Shown piece by piece: positions 62,937-64,000 of a DNA stretch of 64,000 nt. The notes under the pieces are model-generated. The model did no database searches and had not been told where the DNA came from. It saw nothing but the letters and a program-made list of their open reading frames with translations. The stretch is taken from the IMG/VR virus record IMGVR_UViG_3300033388_000615, positions 1 through 64,000 of that record; one strand, given 5' to 3'. Position numbers and translations under genes: made by a program. Position 1 is the stretch's first letter, and every line of letters begins with the position of its first letter. The DNA is from a virus.

Positions 62937-63350
62937 ATGACAACTAAATTATTCATAGTGAGCATAACAGCATTTTGTACGTATTTATGTACGTACTTTT
63001 TTGATTTATCAATGGAAAACATGGAACAATACTTAGCTGTTTGTTCAGTATTATGGTTGGATGGCATTTTTGGAGTTTGGGCAGGCTGTAAAAGAGAAGG
63101 TTTTAAAACATATAAAGCATTAAGAATAACCAGAAACACGGCAGTATGGATAGCTATACTCACGGTTGTTCTTATGGTAGAAAGAGGCTTTGCAGGAACA
63201 GGTTGGCTATCAGAAGTAGTTGTAGTTCCTTTTATGATCTTACAACTTATAAGTGCTTTAAAGAATGCTTCAATGGCAGGTTTAATAAAAACAGAAGAAC
63301 TCAATAAAATTCTAGATAGAATTGATAACCATAAAGGATTAAGAAAATAA
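62937..63350 (+). CDS. Probable holin (137 aa, about four membrane segments)
   Basis: 137 residues with hydrophobic segments at about 4-23, 32-50, 68-87 and 93-111 and a charged, helical C-terminus (IKTEELNKILDRIDNHKG). The LDGIFGVWAGCKREGFKTYK stretch, a membrane segment with Asp-Gly then a basic loop, resembles the holin_4 family pattern. Size and topology are typical for holins, which form the membrane lesion that releases the endolysin. It is the last + strand gene of the late block, where lysis genes are expected. A separate endolysin gene is not seen in the window. A general small membrane protein is the alternative. Confidence 0.65.
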   Translation: MTTKLFIVSITAFCTYLCTYFFDLSMENMEQYLAVCSVLWLDGIFGVWAGCKREGFKTYKALRITRNTAVWIAILTVVLMVERGFAGTGWLSEVVVVPFMILQLISALKNASMAGLIKTEELNKILDRIDNHKGLRK

Positions 63351-63359
63351 ACTTAACTC

Positions 63360-63623
63360 TTATCCTAGCACTGTTCTAATAAGATGAACTGTCCAAGCAA
63401 TTAACCCGTTTATATTCAGAGCAACAAGATTCCATTGTTTACGTGATGATGTCTGTATAACTACACATATAAAACCTAGTATAAATAATCCCGGATGTAG
63501 TGTCCATTGACCTGCTATCAAAAAGCCTGCACCCATATAACCTATACGGGATGCAACCTTTTGATATGATGTAAGCTTATTTTTATAAGCTAGTAATTTG
63601 AGTATTCTTCTTTTAACCTTCAC
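63360..63623 (-). CDS. Small membrane protein downstream of ribonucleotide reductase (87 aa)
   Basis: 87 residues from a GTG start whose first codons overlap the end of the reductase gene by 11 bases, so translation is coupled. The first 25 residues are basic (MKVKRRILKLLAYKNKLTSY) and two to three hydrophobic spans follow (IGYMGAGFLIAGQWTLH, PGLFILGFICVVIQ, LVALNINGLIAWTVHLI). The inside-positive rule would put the N-terminus in the cytoplasm. No function is known to me. Its stop lies nine bases from the stop of the holin gene on the other strand, so the late and DNA-metabolism transcripts converge here without an obvious shared terminator. Confidence 0.6.
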   Translation of the reverse strand: MKVKRRILKLLAYKNKLTSYQKVASRIGYMGAGFLIAGQWTLHPGLFILGFICVVIQTSSRKQWNLVALNINGLIAWTVHLIRTVLG

Positions 63624-64000
63624 AACTTGAGCATTCTAAAATGTTACGTGCAAAATCCTGAGCTGAACTTTTGCTAAATTGATAGTATAAAGTTTTTACA
63701 CCTTCTTCCCAAGCGTACATATATAGTTTGTTTATATCTTTAGCTGAGACAGATGGATCTATCATTAAGTTTAATGACTGTGATTGATCAATATACTTTT
63801 GTCTCTGTGCCGCCTGCAATACAATCTCTTTTGGAGATATCTCAACAAATGATTTAAATACTTCTTTGGTAGGAAAGTCTAAGTGTTGTACACTTCCATC
63901 TTTCTTTAGAATGGATTTCCAGGTTTTGTCTGTATTTAGACCATACTTCTCAAGTTCCTCTTCTAAGAATGGGTTCTTATAGATAGTCTTAGACTTAGCA
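63613..64000 (-). CDS. nrdA: Class I ribonucleotide reductase, large (alpha) subunit, C-terminal part
   Basis: The frame is open to the end of the window, so only the last 128 residues are present; the TTG at 63817-63819 is internal. Family landmarks are NPFLEEELEKYGLNTDKTWK, ISPKEIVLQAAQRQKYIDQS followed by QSLNLMID, and WEEGVKTLYYQF, the usual end of the catalytic barrel. The C-terminus is ECSSCEG, with the CxxC pair that re-reduces the active site. The enzyme makes deoxynucleotides from ribonucleoside diphosphates for phage DNA synthesis. It is encoded opposite to the virion genes, the polarity split expected between replication and structural blocks in crAss-like phages. The small subunit is presumably outside the window. 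Confidence 0.9.
   Translation of the reverse strand, partial: AKSKTIYKNPFLEEELEKYGLNTDKTWKSILKKDGSVQHLDFPTKEVFKSFVEISPKEIVLQAAQRQKYIDQSQSLNLMIDPSVSAKDINKLYMYAWEEGVKTLYYQFSKSSAQDFARNILECSSCEG

Overview
The window is a continuous stretch of an AT-rich tailed-phage genome that looks like a crAss-like phage (order Crassvirales) infecting a member of the Bacteroidota. Four observations support this. (1) The 4607-residue protein at 43228-57051 carries the DFDID metal-binding signature of crAss-like virion RNA polymerases. (2) The gene order neck/ring proteins, giant tail protein, several very large internal (cargo-type) proteins, RNA polymerase matches the crAss-like virion block. (3) Starts are preceded by A-rich tracts rather than Shine-Dalgarno sequences, as is usual for Bacteroidota and their phages. 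(4) One promoter candidate fits the Bacteroidota form TTG-N19-TAnnTTTG. TAA, and once TAG, behave as normal stops, so the standard bacterial code applies. No tRNA, CRISPR array, integrase or insertion sequence was seen, and no gene-free stretch exceeds 300 bases.

Layout, + strand. 1-5183: end of a probable capsid gene, then a run of conserved virion proteins, some probably head-tail connector or ring components, with a small zinc-ribbon protein and a short protein ending in a fibre-tip-like domain. 5218-14142: the fibre/adhesin island, with repeat-rich fibres, a fibre gene split by an apparent single-base frameshift, a likely receptor-binding protein, and a collagen-like fibre with two Gly-X-Y blocks. 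14160-17888: a lysine-rich protein, a coiled-coil protein and two Cys-rich adhesins (FnIII, vWA). 18000-19223: a calcineurin-like metallophosphoesterase isolated between two strong terminators. 19283-27781: a conserved hypothetical protein, two ring/adaptor proteins and a 2095-residue tail protein of stabilisation/muzzle type with an embedded vWA domain and EGF-like Cys-rich segments. 27781-62844: six very large genes, namely a cell-wall multi-enzyme protein, three cargo-type proteins, the giant RNA polymerase and a RecB-like nuclease-bearing protein. 62937-63350: a probable holin.

Minus strand. From 63360 the orientation flips. A small membrane protein overlaps the 3' end of a class I ribonucleotide reductase large subunit that runs off the window. 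This marks the border between the late (virion, lysis) block and a DNA-metabolism block of opposite polarity.

How it works together (inference): fibres and adhesins recognise the host, and the ring and muzzle proteins form the neck and tail. The LysM/transglycosylase/L,D-transpeptidase protein remodels peptidoglycan during entry. The cargo proteins, including the RNA polymerase and the nuclease protein, would be injected to transcribe early genes. The least expected features are the chaining of at least four cell-wall-related domains in one virion protein, an intact zinc-peptidase motif inside the RNA-polymerase giant with a decayed counterpart in the next gene, vWA domains in two separate tail/adhesin proteins, and a recurrent TTTGTATATTA-like intergenic motif that may be the late promoter.
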